IMG/VR virus record: IMGVR_UViG_3300032214_000986
Span: 56,085-120,084 of that record
Direction: 5' to 3' (one strand)
Length of the DNA: 64,000 nucleotides
DNA from: a virus
Of this stretch, positions 26,477-35,107 are shown one piece after another (within the stretch, counting starts at the first letter, position 1; every line of letters starts with the position of its first letter). Below the pieces are notes generated by a model that saw only the letters and a program-made list of their open reading frames with translations, searched no databases and was not told the DNA's origin. Position numbers and translations under genes: made by a program.

Positions 26477-28570
26477 TTAGTACGTCATTTTGTACTTACC
26501 AAATATTTCATTAAATTCTTCCTCTGACATATCATCAGTATTTTTTAAACTATTAGTTACGTCTTTAACTAGTTTATCTCTATTCGTTTTATCTTGTTCA
26601 AGAGCATCCTCAACTAATTTTTCGTCTAATAATAATTTATCTTTTTCTTTTAGGTATTTATCATATGCAGACTTAACTTCAGCAATCCTTAATTCATCAA
26701 AGTTTTCACCTGTAATATTTTTAATTGTGCCGTATTTTTTACTTTTCAAATCATTTATTAATTGGGTAAGTGTATCTGAACCAACGACACCGTCTACTTT
26801 TAAACCGTTTTGTTTTTGATATAACTTAACAAGTTCTTCAGTTGCTTTATCGAAGGTACCGTAGTTTACTGACCCTATTTTTCCAAAACCAAATGCTCCT
26901 GATTTTGTAATATCTTTACCAACAAATAATTTAACATTATGTGTTGTTTGGTCAAACATAGTAACTCTCATTATTACAACACTTTTTAAATTACCAAAAT
27001 TATATGTAAGAACTTTTGAGTTATTACTATTACTTATGGTTTTAATTAATTTACCTGTTGACGTATACAATGAAATATTATTAATATTTTCAGAATTATT
27101 AATAGTTAATACGTTATTTTTAATATTATAATTAGGAACTTTTAAGTTTGTGTCTAATTTTGCAGCAATTAAGATAAATTGGATTATCAATACGTCCGTA
27201 TTGTAATAACCATATTTAGTACTATATGATTTATTTTCGTTTTTTGCTTTTCGTAACTGTTGAATAAATAACGAGTTGTCTGTCTTAACTGATTCTAATT
27301 TGTCTTTTACTGCGGCAATTTCACAAGGACTGGTGAATGGTTGTACATACTTACCTGCCTCCCCAACCGCTTTTAATATTTTCCAATCAGACTGAGTTAA
27401 CGCTTCTAAAGGTATCGTATTACATATACCCATATGTTTAGCAATTGCATCCCATGTATAAAATGAACCACCAATTTGTAAACCTAACCTTGTGGTAAAA
27501 TTGGCACTTAATCGTCCCGTTTTTATTAATTTTAATATGAACTTTAAAATATCGCTAGATTTTGCAGATTTACTTATTAATTGTTTGGTAAACTGTCTAG
27601 CCATACCTATCTTAGAAAGTCTAGTGTACTTACCTCCGTTAGCGGTAACATTTGCTGCTAACTCAAGTTCACCTTTACTAAAGTTAGTTTGTTTTAGTGC
27701 GATTTTTTTGATTAATGATGGTCCATATTTAGCAACTAACATTTCCAAACCACTGTCTAAAGGACCCGCAAATGCAAATATTAATGCCAATCCAGCCGCG
27801 TAATCATTTTCGTCAGCATATTTGTAAATCGCAGCATCCAAAGACTCAATACCAAATGATAATGCCGACCTAAGTAACCACGTCCCAATACCCACACCAG
27901 GTATAAATGATGTCGCAATAGACACAAGAGGTAAAACAATATGTGCCACTTCTCTTGTAAAAGGTGGAAGGATTTCTTTAGCTGTTGAGTCGAAAGGGAC
28001 CTCAAAATCGTAAGTCTCATTAGGATTAAATTTTTGTAACACCTTTTGGTACTCCTCCAACCAATAATCATTAAATTGCCATTGCATTTCTTGACCAAGA
28101 CCTGTTGGTGAGTTTCTTTTCCACTCGGACCCCCAAGAACCTAATGAAAATTCCTGACCTTGTATAAATTGTAGAACGGTTTTACCTTGTTCTTGTGGGT
28201 AACACCCATATATAAAAACAAGTAATATTACGTAGGCTTCTTTTGATTTTATTAATTTTAAGGCGTCTAAGATAATATCTTCTTTAGTCCCATTAGTATC
28301 GATTTGTCCTTTTAAGATTAAAAATACTTTCTTTGCTGTTTTTTCAAAATCTTTAGTAAGTGGTGCATTTAAAAGTGCTTTACAATTCTGTTCTATTTTT
28401 TTTTCAGTTTCTCTTTTTTCCCTATCAGCCTTTATCTCTGCATCGCTTTTACCAGGTGTTGTGCCGAAGTTTGGTGCACCAATAACAGATTGTTCAGATA
28501 ATGTCTTAGATCTCTCATAACTGATTAATCTAATTTGTTTTAATATGTCTTCACTTATTAATTTATCCAT
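26477..28570 (-). CDS. Leader-bearing protein with hydrophobic region and peptidoglycan-binding domain
   Basis: 697 residues. The leader ends RSKTLSE at residue 26. Residues about 205-285 are strongly hydrophobic and glycine-rich (IVLPLVSIATSFIPGVGIG; LALIFAFAGPLDSG), possibly two or more membrane segments. A PG_binding_1-like helical domain sits at about 580-635 (VKLYQKQNGLKVDGVVGSDTLTQL). The last 60 residues are charged coils. Its start overlaps the preceding stop (TAATG). Membrane plus wall-binding parts suggest a role in crossing the envelope, which is inference. Confidence 0.55.
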   Translation of the reverse strand: MDKLISEDILKQIRLISYERSKTLSEQSVIGAPNFGTTPGKSDAEIKADREKRETEKKIEQNCKALLNAPLTKDFEKTAKKVFLILKGQIDTNGTKEDIILDALKLIKSKEAYVILLVFIYGCYPQEQGKTVLQFIQGQEFSLGSWGSEWKRNSPTGLGQEMQWQFNDYWLEEYQKVLQKFNPNETYDFEVPFDSTAKEILPPFTREVAHIVLPLVSIATSFIPGVGIGTWLLRSALSFGIESLDAAIYKYADENDYAAGLALIFAFAGPLDSGLEMLVAKYGPSLIKKIALKQTNFSKGELELAANVTANGGKYTRLSKIGMARQFTKQLISKSAKSSDILKFILKLIKTGRLSANFTTRLGLQIGGSFYTWDAIAKHMGICNTIPLEALTQSDWKILKAVGEAGKYVQPFTSPCEIAAVKDKLESVKTDNSLFIQQLRKAKNENKSYSTKYGYYNTDVLIIQFILIAAKLDTNLKVPNYNIKNNVLTINNSENINNISLYTSTGKLIKTISNSNNSKVLTYNFGNLKSVVIMRVTMFDQTTHNVKLFVGKDITKSGAFGFGKIGSVNYGTFDKATEELVKLYQKQNGLKVDGVVGSDTLTQLINDLKSKKYGTIKNITGENFDELRIAEVKSAYDKYLKEKDKLLLDEKLVEDALEQDKTNRDKLVKDVTNSLKNTDDMSEEEFNEIFGKYKMTY

Positions 28571-28968
28571 TACTTGTAATTTTTTCCTGTTGGTCCCATT
28601 GTTCTACCCGACGCCCATTTTGTTGGACCTATTGGGTTACCTTTACCTCTCGTTGTTTTATCTTCACGTTTTGCACTTGTAATTGGATTTCCAGGACCTC
28701 TAACCGCACCGGTTTCCCATGGAGTCATAGAGCTACCTGTATCCGATGAGGTATCAGTAGTTGTGTCAGTTGTTTCTGGTGTGTCTTCTTGCTCAACTAT
28801 TTCCTCATCCATACCGTCCACAGCATTATCGTCATCCGTAGGACCTGTTTGTTTGATTTGTTGGTCACTACCTGTTTTAGCCCTATTTAATTGAACGTCA
28901 ATGTTAGGTGCCTCGTTTAGAAACATTATATTTCTAATACGCATGATATTTTCTTGTAGGTTTTTCAC
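28570..28968 (-). CDS. Short leader-bearing disordered protein, GTG start
   Basis: 132 residues. It starts with GTG at 28968; no ATG fits, and the box lies 5 nt upstream. The leader (NIMRIRNIMFLNE) ends at residue 19. The rest is low-complexity: an acidic and Thr-rich segment, then GNPI/GPT-type repeats rich in Gly, Pro and Lys (RGPGNPIT, RGKGNPIG). No fold is expected for most of it. Translation is coupled to the 697-residue gene through TAATG. Confidence 0.55.
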   Translation of the reverse strand: MKNLQENIMRIRNIMFLNEAPNIDVQLNRAKTGSDQQIKQTGPTDDDNAVDGMDEEIVEQEDTPETTDTTTDTSSDTGSSMTPWETGAVRGPGNPITSAKREDKTTRGKGNPIGPTKWASGRTMGPTGKNYK

Positions 28969-28973
28969 TTATT

Positions 28974-28980
28974 ATAAATA
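28974..28980 (-). promoter_or_regulatory. TATTTAT box for the GTG-start gene
   Basis: Coding strand CTATTTATAATAA then GTG; gap 5 nt. It supports the GTG start. Confidence 0.55.
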
Positions 28981-29000
28981 GTTTTAATTATAAAAAAGGT

Positions 29001-30368
29001 TTAACCTTTATATTGTAAATGGAAATGGGGGCCTGTAGACGCATCTGAAGGATTCAGATACTCATCAATATATCCAAATCCCGAATATAGATCTTTATAG
29101 TTGTCCATTAGTTTTTTAAATCCGGAATGAAACTGTGAACCTAAAGTTAAATCCAACGCTCTACCTTTTGTATGTAAACTCTCATACTCCAAGTTATGGT
29201 GGAAATTATCATTACCACTTGTAATGTATATGTCCGCATTAGGCTCAATTTCTTGATAATCTTTTAGTAATTCCAAAACAATACCTAAGAAAGTACCATT
29301 AAGTTCACCACCACTATTTACATCTTCACCATTATTTTTTAATCCAAACCCTAATGATTTAATATTCGATTTGAATTCATCTGCCCCGACTGTTTTTGCA
29401 TCTTTTTCAATCTCATCTTCATTAGGAATTTCACCCATTAAAAATTTAGATAAATCATTATCATCAAAGCCTTTAATTTTTAATTCATAAAAAATAGATT
29501 CTAATGTTTCATCATCGGCAACACCAGTCATGGACAATCCGTTATCTGCTTGGAAATCCCTAACAGCTCTTTCAGTATTTTGGGTGTACCGACCATCAGT
29601 ATTAATATTACTATACCCTAAGAACTTTAAAGCCACTTGTATCATTTCAATATCACCCATATAATCAGAAGACATGTCGGTACTATAGTCATTACCTGAA
29701 TTAACAATATCCTCAAAATTTTCTAAAAATTCATATATGGTATCAAAATCGGCGTCTTCATCAATATCTAAATCAACAAAAACCTCTGGTTTCATTAATG
29801 GTTCATTATCAATAGTTGCGATATCTGACATTGGTGAAATAAATGCATCTATATATGATTTTAAGTTAGATATTACTTTACTACCTTTAATTAGTCTTTC
29901 ATCTCCAATTAAAGGGTAGTCCCCAACAACTTTAACTTTATCTTTTTTAATTAAATTGTAAAATACGATTGCGTTTTCTTCTAACTCTAAAACCTCATCT
30001 TCAGTTAAATCATATTCATCGATATCTATATACCCCTTCATTAAGTATAATTCGGCGTTAGGAAAAACCCTAAACATTTCATTAATTAATGTTGTTATTG
30101 ATGAATCAGGTTCAAACATATCGTTAGTACCAATAGAGAAAAATACCTGATTAATATTTTCATATGGCTCGTGAACTACCAATTTTTCAGTTAGTTCATC
30201 TATTGTCATTTCAGGGTCGATTAATTCAAAAGGACGTAATAAGTCAGAATTATCAAGGAGATATGCAATTTGGTCTCCAATAACTGCCACCGATGGGTTG
30301 TTTTGGAAATCTTCGTTAACCGCCATCATAGTTTTTATCCTACTGATTTGGGAAATAAATTCGTTCAT
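29001..30368 (-). CDS. Leader-bearing SGNH-like / peptidoglycan-binding / M15-like peptidase protein
   Basis: 455 residues in four parts. The leader (ISRIKTMMAVNE) ends at 19. Residues about 25-190 look like an SGNH fold (SVAVIGDQIAYLL, FFSIGTNDMF); the usual GDS block reads GDQ, so the nucleophile serine seems lost. A PG_binding_1 domain lies at about 240-305 (IQVALKFLGYSNINTDGRY). The C-terminal part from about 345 resembles M15/VanY-type D,D-peptidases: SLHTKGRALDL supplies H and D, and GPHFHLQY the second H. A peptidase acting on wall peptides is likely; the SGNH part may only bind. It is the last gene of a five-gene operon. Confidence 0.6.
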   Translation of the reverse strand: MNEFISQISRIKTMMAVNEDFQNNPSVAVIGDQIAYLLDNSDLLRPFELIDPEMTIDELTEKLVVHEPYENINQVFFSIGTNDMFEPDSSITTLINEMFRVFPNAELYLMKGYIDIDEYDLTEDEVLELEENAIVFYNLIKKDKVKVVGDYPLIGDERLIKGSKVISNLKSYIDAFISPMSDIATIDNEPLMKPEVFVDLDIDEDADFDTIYEFLENFEDIVNSGNDYSTDMSSDYMGDIEMIQVALKFLGYSNINTDGRYTQNTERAVRDFQADNGLSMTGVADDETLESIFYELKIKGFDDNDLSKFLMGEIPNEDEIEKDAKTVGADEFKSNIKSLGFGLKNNGEDVNSGGELNGTFLGIVLELLKDYQEIEPNADIYITSGNDNFHHNLEYESLHTKGRALDLTLGSQFHSGFKKLMDNYKDLYSGFGYIDEYLNPSDASTGPHFHLQYKG

Positions 30369-30370
30369 TT

Positions 30371-30676
30371 TTATTTATATTCTGGTTTAGGTAGTTTCTC
30401 CGGGTAAACTACATAATATTCGTTTAAAAAAGTAATTAAAGAATCTTCATTTTCTATATAGTCGTATTCGTCACTTCCCCATTCGTCTTCTTCATCTAAT
30501 ATCTCATCAAAAATTTCAAAGTCCTTAGAGTTATCAAAACCAAATTCCTCGAAGTAAGAATACTCAACGAAATCTTCCCTAATTATATCATCATCGTCCT
30601 CTAATAACCTAAATTCAACATTTATTAAATTCTGACTTTTATCTATATAATGTGAAATAATTTCTACGATTTCCAT
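30371..30676 (-). CDS. Small very acidic protein
   Basis: 101 residues with long D/E runs (DDDDIIREDFVEY, DEILDEEDEWGSDEYDY); no family recognised. Start overlaps the stop before it (TAATG) and its stop lies 2 nt before the next start, so it belongs to the operon that ends in the M15-like protein. Confidence 0.55.
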   Translation of the reverse strand: MEIVEIISHYIDKSQNLINVEFRLLEDDDDIIREDFVEYSYFEEFGFDNSKDFEIFDEILDEEDEWGSDEYDYIENEDSLITFLNEYYVVYPEKLPKPEYK

Positions 30677-31173
30677 TACATAAAGTTTTTAAATCTCCTA
30701 AACATATCTAGTGATTTATTAACACTTTCCGATAACTGCGTTTCTTCTTGGTCTAAAACCGATTCGTCGTCTAATAAATCCTCAAAAGATTTATCTTGAA
30801 AATCCTCTTCATATTCATAAACATCTGATGGTCCTTTTGATACGAATTCATATGGTCTTTCACCCATTCCCATTTGAGTCATGGATTGTTGAGGTCCCTC
30901 AGAATCGAATTCATATGCCGCGTCTATCTCATCGTAATTTAATGGTTTTGCCGTAATTTCATTTACGCTTTCATTAACGTTATGGTTTGTATATGTTTTC
31001 ACATTACCGGTATTATCAACAGTAACACCACCTTTATCACCAGCAGCATCATACACAGTTAATGGTGTCATATTTGATGTTACATTACCTGTCGCATAAC
31101 CATCATAAACGGTTGCGTGTTGTTTTAATATTGTTTGTCTTTCTTCGTCAGACATGATTGAAAATCCTCTCAT
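30676..31173 (-). CDS. Unknown protein with a leader-like N-terminus
   Basis: 165 residues. The N-terminus (MSDEERQTILKQHATVYDG) resembles the helix of some leaders in the window, but lacks the final [ILV]xE, so it may not be cleaved. The rest is Asp/Glu-rich and probably flexible, ending in the helix DMFRRFKNFM. An inner ATG (MSDEER) at 31155 is an alternative start. Coupled on both sides by TAATG. Confidence 0.5.
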   Translation of the reverse strand: MRGFSIMSDEERQTILKQHATVYDGYATGNVTSNMTPLTVYDAAGDKGGVTVDNTGNVKTYTNHNVNESVNEITAKPLNYDEIDAAYEFDSEGPQQSMTQMGMGERPYEFVSKGPSDVYEYEEDFQDKSFEDLLDDESVLDQEETQLSESVNKSLDMFRRFKNFM

Positions 31174-31856
31174 TAGATTTCTTTATTTATAAATTTATGT
31201 GCCTCTTGCATCCAAAACTTTTTTGCGGTATTTGCTAACCTTTGCATTGATCTTTGGATGTTTCTTACACTTACTTCTTTGTTTTCATTTTCTAAAAGTT
31301 TCATTGCCGCTCTGATAAATATATCTTTCGTTTCTTGCGACATCTCTATAATTTTTTCTATAATTTCTTCTTGGTCTTCGTCGAACTCCCTTTCGTAAGA
31401 TTTTAATTTAATATAATCTTTAATATAATCAGGTCCTGACAAAATAAACTTTCCACCTTCAGTGAACATATTATGAGTACCTAATCTTCTTTCTAATTCT
31501 AAAAATTGGTATACCTTATTTAATTCTCCTCGATTAAATAAACCTAAAAATTCACCGATACTAACTAAATCATCAACATCTTTAATATTCATTTCGTGTA
31601 TTGGTTCGATGTCATAATCAGAATCAAGTATCCAAGCATCACTGTCAGGGATAAGTGATAAATTACTCATTACGTTATCATTTTCATCGTACCATTCAAC
31701 ACCATATTGAAATCCAATATCGTTACTTGTAAACTTTGGGGTTTTTTCTATTTTTAGAACTTTACCTTTTATACCAGCACCTAACGACTCCCCATCCATA
31801 TGGACTAAAACAATTCTATCTCCTTCTTTTAGTTCGGGGTTTAACTTTTTTCTCAT
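31173..31856 (-). CDS. Unknown protein with an SH3/KOW-like N-terminus
   Basis: 227 residues from ATG 31856 (MRKKLNPELKEGDRIVLV). An upstream in-frame ATG at 31904 lies beyond the TATTTAT box and overlaps a terminator, so it is rejected. Residues about 8-70 (GDRIVLVHMDGE...GKVLKIEKTP...GVEWYDENDNV) look like a small beta barrel. The C-terminal helices include a basic segment (NIQRSMQRLANTAKKFW). First gene of a five-gene operon; role unknown. Confidence 0.55.
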   Translation of the reverse strand: MRKKLNPELKEGDRIVLVHMDGESLGAGIKGKVLKIEKTPKFTSNDIGFQYGVEWYDENDNVMSNLSLIPDSDAWILDSDYDIEPIHEMNIKDVDDLVSIGEFLGLFNRGELNKVYQFLELERRLGTHNMFTEGGKFILSGPDYIKDYIKLKSYEREFDEDQEEIIEKIIEMSQETKDIFIRAAMKLLENENKEVSVRNIQRSMQRLANTAKKFWMQEAHKFINKEI

Positions 31857-31860
31857 AATT

Positions 31861-31867
31861 ATAAATA
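31861..31867 (-). promoter_or_regulatory. TATTTAT box of the M15-like protein operon
   Basis: Coding strand GTATTTATAATT then ATG at 31856; gap 4 nt. It fixes the start of the first gene. Confidence 0.6.
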
Positions 31868-31894
31868 CTACGTTATTAATAAGATTTAAAAACA

Positions 31895-31919
31895 AAAAAC
31901 TCAACCGAAGTTGAGTTTT
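31895..31919 (-). terminator. Terminator after the CAP-like gene
   Basis: Stem ACTCAAC / GTTGAGT with a four-base loop, followed on the minus strand by a T run. Confidence 0.75.
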
Positions 31920-31925
31920 AATAAT

Positions 31926-32558
31926 TTAATTTTTAAATGTTTCGTAATTACCGATTTTTATTCCGTCCCCTCCGGTTACAACAACAATGGATGCGTTCAC
32001 AAATAGACCCTTTAGTTCAATTTTACAGTCTAATGCTAATGAGTTATAATCGTTTCTATCTAATTGTTCTTTATGTGGTTTAGATTTCATAAAATTCATA
32101 AAAAATTCTTTAGCCAATTTTTCATTTGTCATTCCATCCAAGAAATAATATCCATTAGTAATGACTTCAGCATTAGGTGCAAAATCCTTATTAGTGTTAT
32201 AAAAAATAATTCTATTAGCAAAATTAGGAATGAGGGTATCTTTACCAACATATTTAAACTTGTCAGAACCAACTGTTTCAATTGGAGTTTCTCCGTGAGT
32301 AATAACAGATTTGTTAGTACCTGGGGTTTTATTTACCCACACCATATTAAAAAGATAGTTATTGTGGTGTTCACAACCTAAACTAGCGGTTTGATTAACA
32401 TTTACATCCTTAATCCCATTATGTAGAGTCTTTCTATATTCATTTAAAATTTTAACAAAATAAAACTCAACACTATCTTCAGTTATTTGAGAAAATAAGA
32501 ATGTTGGTAAAAAAAATAGACAAAAAATTAATGTAGATTTCATAGTGTTTGTTTTCAT
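31926..32558 (-). CDS. Secreted CAP/SCP-like protein
   Basis: 210 residues from ATG 32558 (MKTNTMKST), or 205 from the next Met. A signal peptide is clear (LIFCLFFLPTFLFSQ). The mature part follows the CAP pattern: LNEYRKTLH near the start, LGCEHHNNYLF, ITHGE, AKEFFMNFMKSKPHKEQL and a final NASIVVVTGG strand. CAP proteins act outside the cell; their chemistry is often unknown. This looks like a host-derived exported protein. A TATATTAG element 4 nt before the ATG may be its -7 box. It is divergent from the next gene. Confidence 0.6.
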   Translation of the reverse strand: MKTNTMKSTLIFCLFFLPTFLFSQITEDSVEFYFVKILNEYRKTLHNGIKDVNVNQTASLGCEHHNNYLFNMVWVNKTPGTNKSVITHGETPIETVGSDKFKYVGKDTLIPNFANRIIFYNTNKDFAPNAEVITNGYYFLDGMTNEKLAKEFFMNFMKSKPHKEQLDRNDYNSLALDCKIELKGLFVNASIVVVTGGDGIKIGNYETFKN

Positions 32559-32592
32559 ATTGCTAATATACACATTTTTACGATACTTACGA

Positions 32593-32599
32593 TATTTAT
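32593..32599 (+). promoter_or_regulatory. TATTTAT box for the 523-residue protein
   Basis: GATATTTATTTATAAA; gap 16 nt to the ATG at 32616. Confidence 0.5.
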
Positions 32600-32615
32600 T
32601 TATAAAAATATTTCA

Positions 32616-34187
32616 ATGGAAGAAGATAAAAAAATATTAGAAGAAATAACACGAATTAGTTTTTTAACCAATTATGACCCTAAAAAAGTTATAAGTGAAC
32701 AAAAAACTAAGAAGGGCGGTTTTAGTCTTGGTGGTGAATTTGGTAATAAAGAATTTAATTTTAGAGGTAGACAAAGAGATCCAGGAAGAATGAGTCTTGA
32801 TTTTAGTTATGAAAAAGAACTAGATAAAGGTTTAGATACTGTTGGCGATGTGTTAGGTAAAATGAATGCGGAATTAGGGGGTGATACAGAGTTTAAAAAT
32901 CTACCAACTGAAACTAAAAATATGTTAGCAAATGGATTTTATAATGCGATTACATTATTAATTAATGGTCAAAAATTACCTAAAGAAGACAAAGAAGGTC
33001 TTAAAAAAATTAAAAAATTCTTTAAGAAATCACAAAAATGGAAATTTGATATTATTACTCCTGACGATGCAATTTCTACAGTAGACATTAAAGTTAGCGG
33101 TAAGGGTGATATGTCATCTTTAGATACTTTAAATTCTGTGATGACTAGTGAGATAACAAACCTTAATAACAGTAACTCTAATGAAGGGACAATTTTAAGT
33201 AAAACTGCAAGTTATTTTTCATATGATAAAAAATCAGGAGACGTTAATTCTTTACCATTACAAAAATCTGTAATGTCAACATTATTTGCAAGGGCATCAA
33301 GACCATTAAAAACTAAAGAACTTTCACCAGAAAACGTGATTAATGAAACAGGAGAACTTAATGTTGTGATGCCACGTATACCTGGAAAATATGCAAAGGG
33401 GTCATCCGATCCTGGTATGTTTTTTAAAGGTCTTATGGATAGAATTTTAAATGAAATTTATCAATCGGAAGTTACTATTGGTGGTGAAACTAAAACAGTT
33501 AAAGAGATGATTGAGTGTGGGACCGATAACTGTGACTCTCAATACCGTATAAGTGTAACCGATGCAACTATAGTATCATCGGCAAGTAATACGTGGACGA
33601 ATGAGGTTTTAGATTTTACTCACAAAAATAATGGTGATAAAATTAAAGATGTTACCGAAATATCAAGTTCAGGTAAAAACCCTAAAAATCTTAAACTAGC
33701 AAGAGATAGAGCTAATAACTTAATACAGTTAGTTATGCAAGATTTAGGTAAAACCCCTGGGTTAAATTTATCATCGAATTGGGCGAATAGTATTGAAACG
33801 GAACTTAGAATTACAGATACAGGTGGTAAAGTAGATGAAGAAAGAGATAAAACACAATACCCTAATGCGGGACAGTACTCCGAAATATCAATAGGATTTA
33901 TGGTTTATAAAACATCTAAAAGAACTGTTAGCGCAAGTAACCAACTTAGTGGTACAATATCACAAAGAATAATTGTACTTAGATATGTTGGTGGTAAGGC
34001 TGCTAATATTGAACTTGATTTTAATTTTGAAATGCCGACTAAGAACGAATCACTTTATTTAAGGAAAGGTATATTCCATTTAAAAAATCTATCCCCTGGT
34101 ACTACTGAACGTAGAACACAGAAATTATATAATAAAAGAGATAGGGACTTTGAAAGAAATAGAAAGGCAAATAACCCAGGACGTTAA
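32616..34187 (+). CDS. Leader-bearing protein of unknown function
   Basis: 523 residues. The leader (ILEEITRISFL...KVISE) ends at 28, followed by a Gly-rich stretch. The central part is mixed; ARDRANNLIQLVMQ near 370 recalls OmpA-type helices, though the match is weak. The C-terminus is basic (ERRTQKLYNKRDRDFERNRK). It is one of few leader genes on the plus strand, and ends at a shared bidirectional terminator. Probably a virion component. Confidence 0.5.
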   Translation: MEEDKKILEEITRISFLTNYDPKKVISEQKTKKGGFSLGGEFGNKEFNFRGRQRDPGRMSLDFSYEKELDKGLDTVGDVLGKMNAELGGDTEFKNLPTETKNMLANGFYNAITLLINGQKLPKEDKEGLKKIKKFFKKSQKWKFDIITPDDAISTVDIKVSGKGDMSSLDTLNSVMTSEITNLNNSNSNEGTILSKTASYFSYDKKSGDVNSLPLQKSVMSTLFARASRPLKTKELSPENVINETGELNVVMPRIPGKYAKGSSDPGMFFKGLMDRILNEIYQSEVTIGGETKTVKEMIECGTDNCDSQYRISVTDATIVSSASNTWTNEVLDFTHKNNGDKIKDVTEISSSGKNPKNLKLARDRANNLIQLVMQDLGKTPGLNLSSNWANSIETELRITDTGGKVDEERDKTQYPNAGQYSEISIGFMVYKTSKRTVSASNQLSGTISQRIIVLRYVGGKAANIELDFNFEMPTKNESLYLRKGIFHLKNLSPGTTERRTQKLYNKRDRDFERNRKANNPGR

Positions 34188-34191
34188 TAAC

Positions 34192-34219
34192 AAAAAACCC
34201 AACCGAAGTTGGGTTTTTT
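34192..34219. terminator. Bidirectional terminator
   Basis: Stem AACCCAAC / GTTGGGTT, loop CGAA, with A run on the left and T run on the right; it serves the convergent genes on both sides. Confidence 0.85.
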
Positions 34220-35056
34220 TTATTTAAGTAAGTTGTAATATTCTTTAAAATGTTTGATTCTATCAGGTAACCCGATAGTACCTCCATTCACTCTTTTAGT
34301 AACCGCAGTTACAGTGGCGTCGTCAGCGCCCTTGTCACAGATAGCCCATAGCTTATTTGAATCAAAGAAGAAAGCCGCAGACGCCAATGGATATTTAGTT
34401 GCAACTAAATCCGGATTAGCAATACAATCTTCACCGATGAATTTAGTAAAATTAGTATAGTTCGCCTTTCCGGTTAATTGGATGTAACCACGTCCTCTAA
34501 ATTTAAAACCTTCTTTCGATGCTTCGTCACCATTACCCATTCTACTTGCATAAACGCGAGCGGCGATTTTTTCAGGTTGTCTAGCATACGACTCATTTAA
34601 ATTACCTGGGAAGTATTTTCCAAATATTTTCTTTAAACCGTCAGCAGAATAATTTAAATTCTCAGATACTGCTTTAAAACCACCTGATTCATGACCACAT
34701 TGAGCCAAAAAGTGAGCTAAACGTAGGTTGTTTGTAATATTAAACTTTTTAGCGGTATCAGGAATCTGAGCAATTACAGCATCAGGAATATGTCCCTTTA
34801 ATTTTTCAATATTTAAAGCCCCACCTGAAGGGATAATAACATCTTCCTTAATCACATCAGTAACAGGTGCCGATTCACCAAACAATTTTGCCCAAGTTGC
34901 ATCCCCAACGATACCATCATCCTTAAGACCATTTGCCTTTTGCCACTCTTTAACAGCCGCTTCCGTTTTAGGTCCGAATTTACCTATAGCTTCCACACCT
35001 AATTTCTCTTGGAGTTTTTTTACGTCAGCCCCTTCTGAACCATTTTTTAATAACAT
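34220..35056 (-). CDS. Endolysin: peptidoglycan-binding domain + GH19 lysozyme/chitinase fold
   Basis: 278 residues. Residues about 1-60 form a PG_binding_1 domain (GSEGADVKKLQEKLGVEAIG; GIVGDATWAKLF). From about 85 it is a GH19 glycosidase: LAHFLAQCGHESGGF holds the catalytic Glu, then ENLNYSADGLKKIFGKYF, then FRGRGYIQLTGKANY. Phages use such enzymes to cut peptidoglycan for lysis. It has no leader, unlike the other wall enzymes here, which fits a free lysis enzyme. No signal peptide; a holin was not identified nearby. TATTTAT box 38 nt before ATG. Confidence 0.88.
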   Translation of the reverse strand: MLLKNGSEGADVKKLQEKLGVEAIGKFGPKTEAAVKEWQKANGLKDDGIVGDATWAKLFGESAPVTDVIKEDVIIPSGGALNIEKLKGHIPDAVIAQIPDTAKKFNITNNLRLAHFLAQCGHESGGFKAVSENLNYSADGLKKIFGKYFPGNLNESYARQPEKIAARVYASRMGNGDEASKEGFKFRGRGYIQLTGKANYTNFTKFIGEDCIANPDLVATKYPLASAAFFFDSNKLWAICDKGADDATVTAVTKRVNGGTIGLPDRIKHFKEYYNLLK

Positions 35057-35094
35057 ATGTATTAGTTTAATTAATTATGCGTTTTACACATTTA

Positions 35095-35101
35095 ATAAAT
35101 A
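35095..35101 (-). promoter_or_regulatory. TATTTAT box for the endolysin
   Basis: Coding strand ATATTTATTAAATG; gap 38 nt to the ATG at 35056. Confidence 0.4.
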
Positions 35102-35107
35102 TGTCAT

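Noticed and set aside
31857-31904. ATG at 31904 as start of the SH3-like gene
   Set aside because: Overlaps the terminator of the CAP-like gene and the TATTTAT box.
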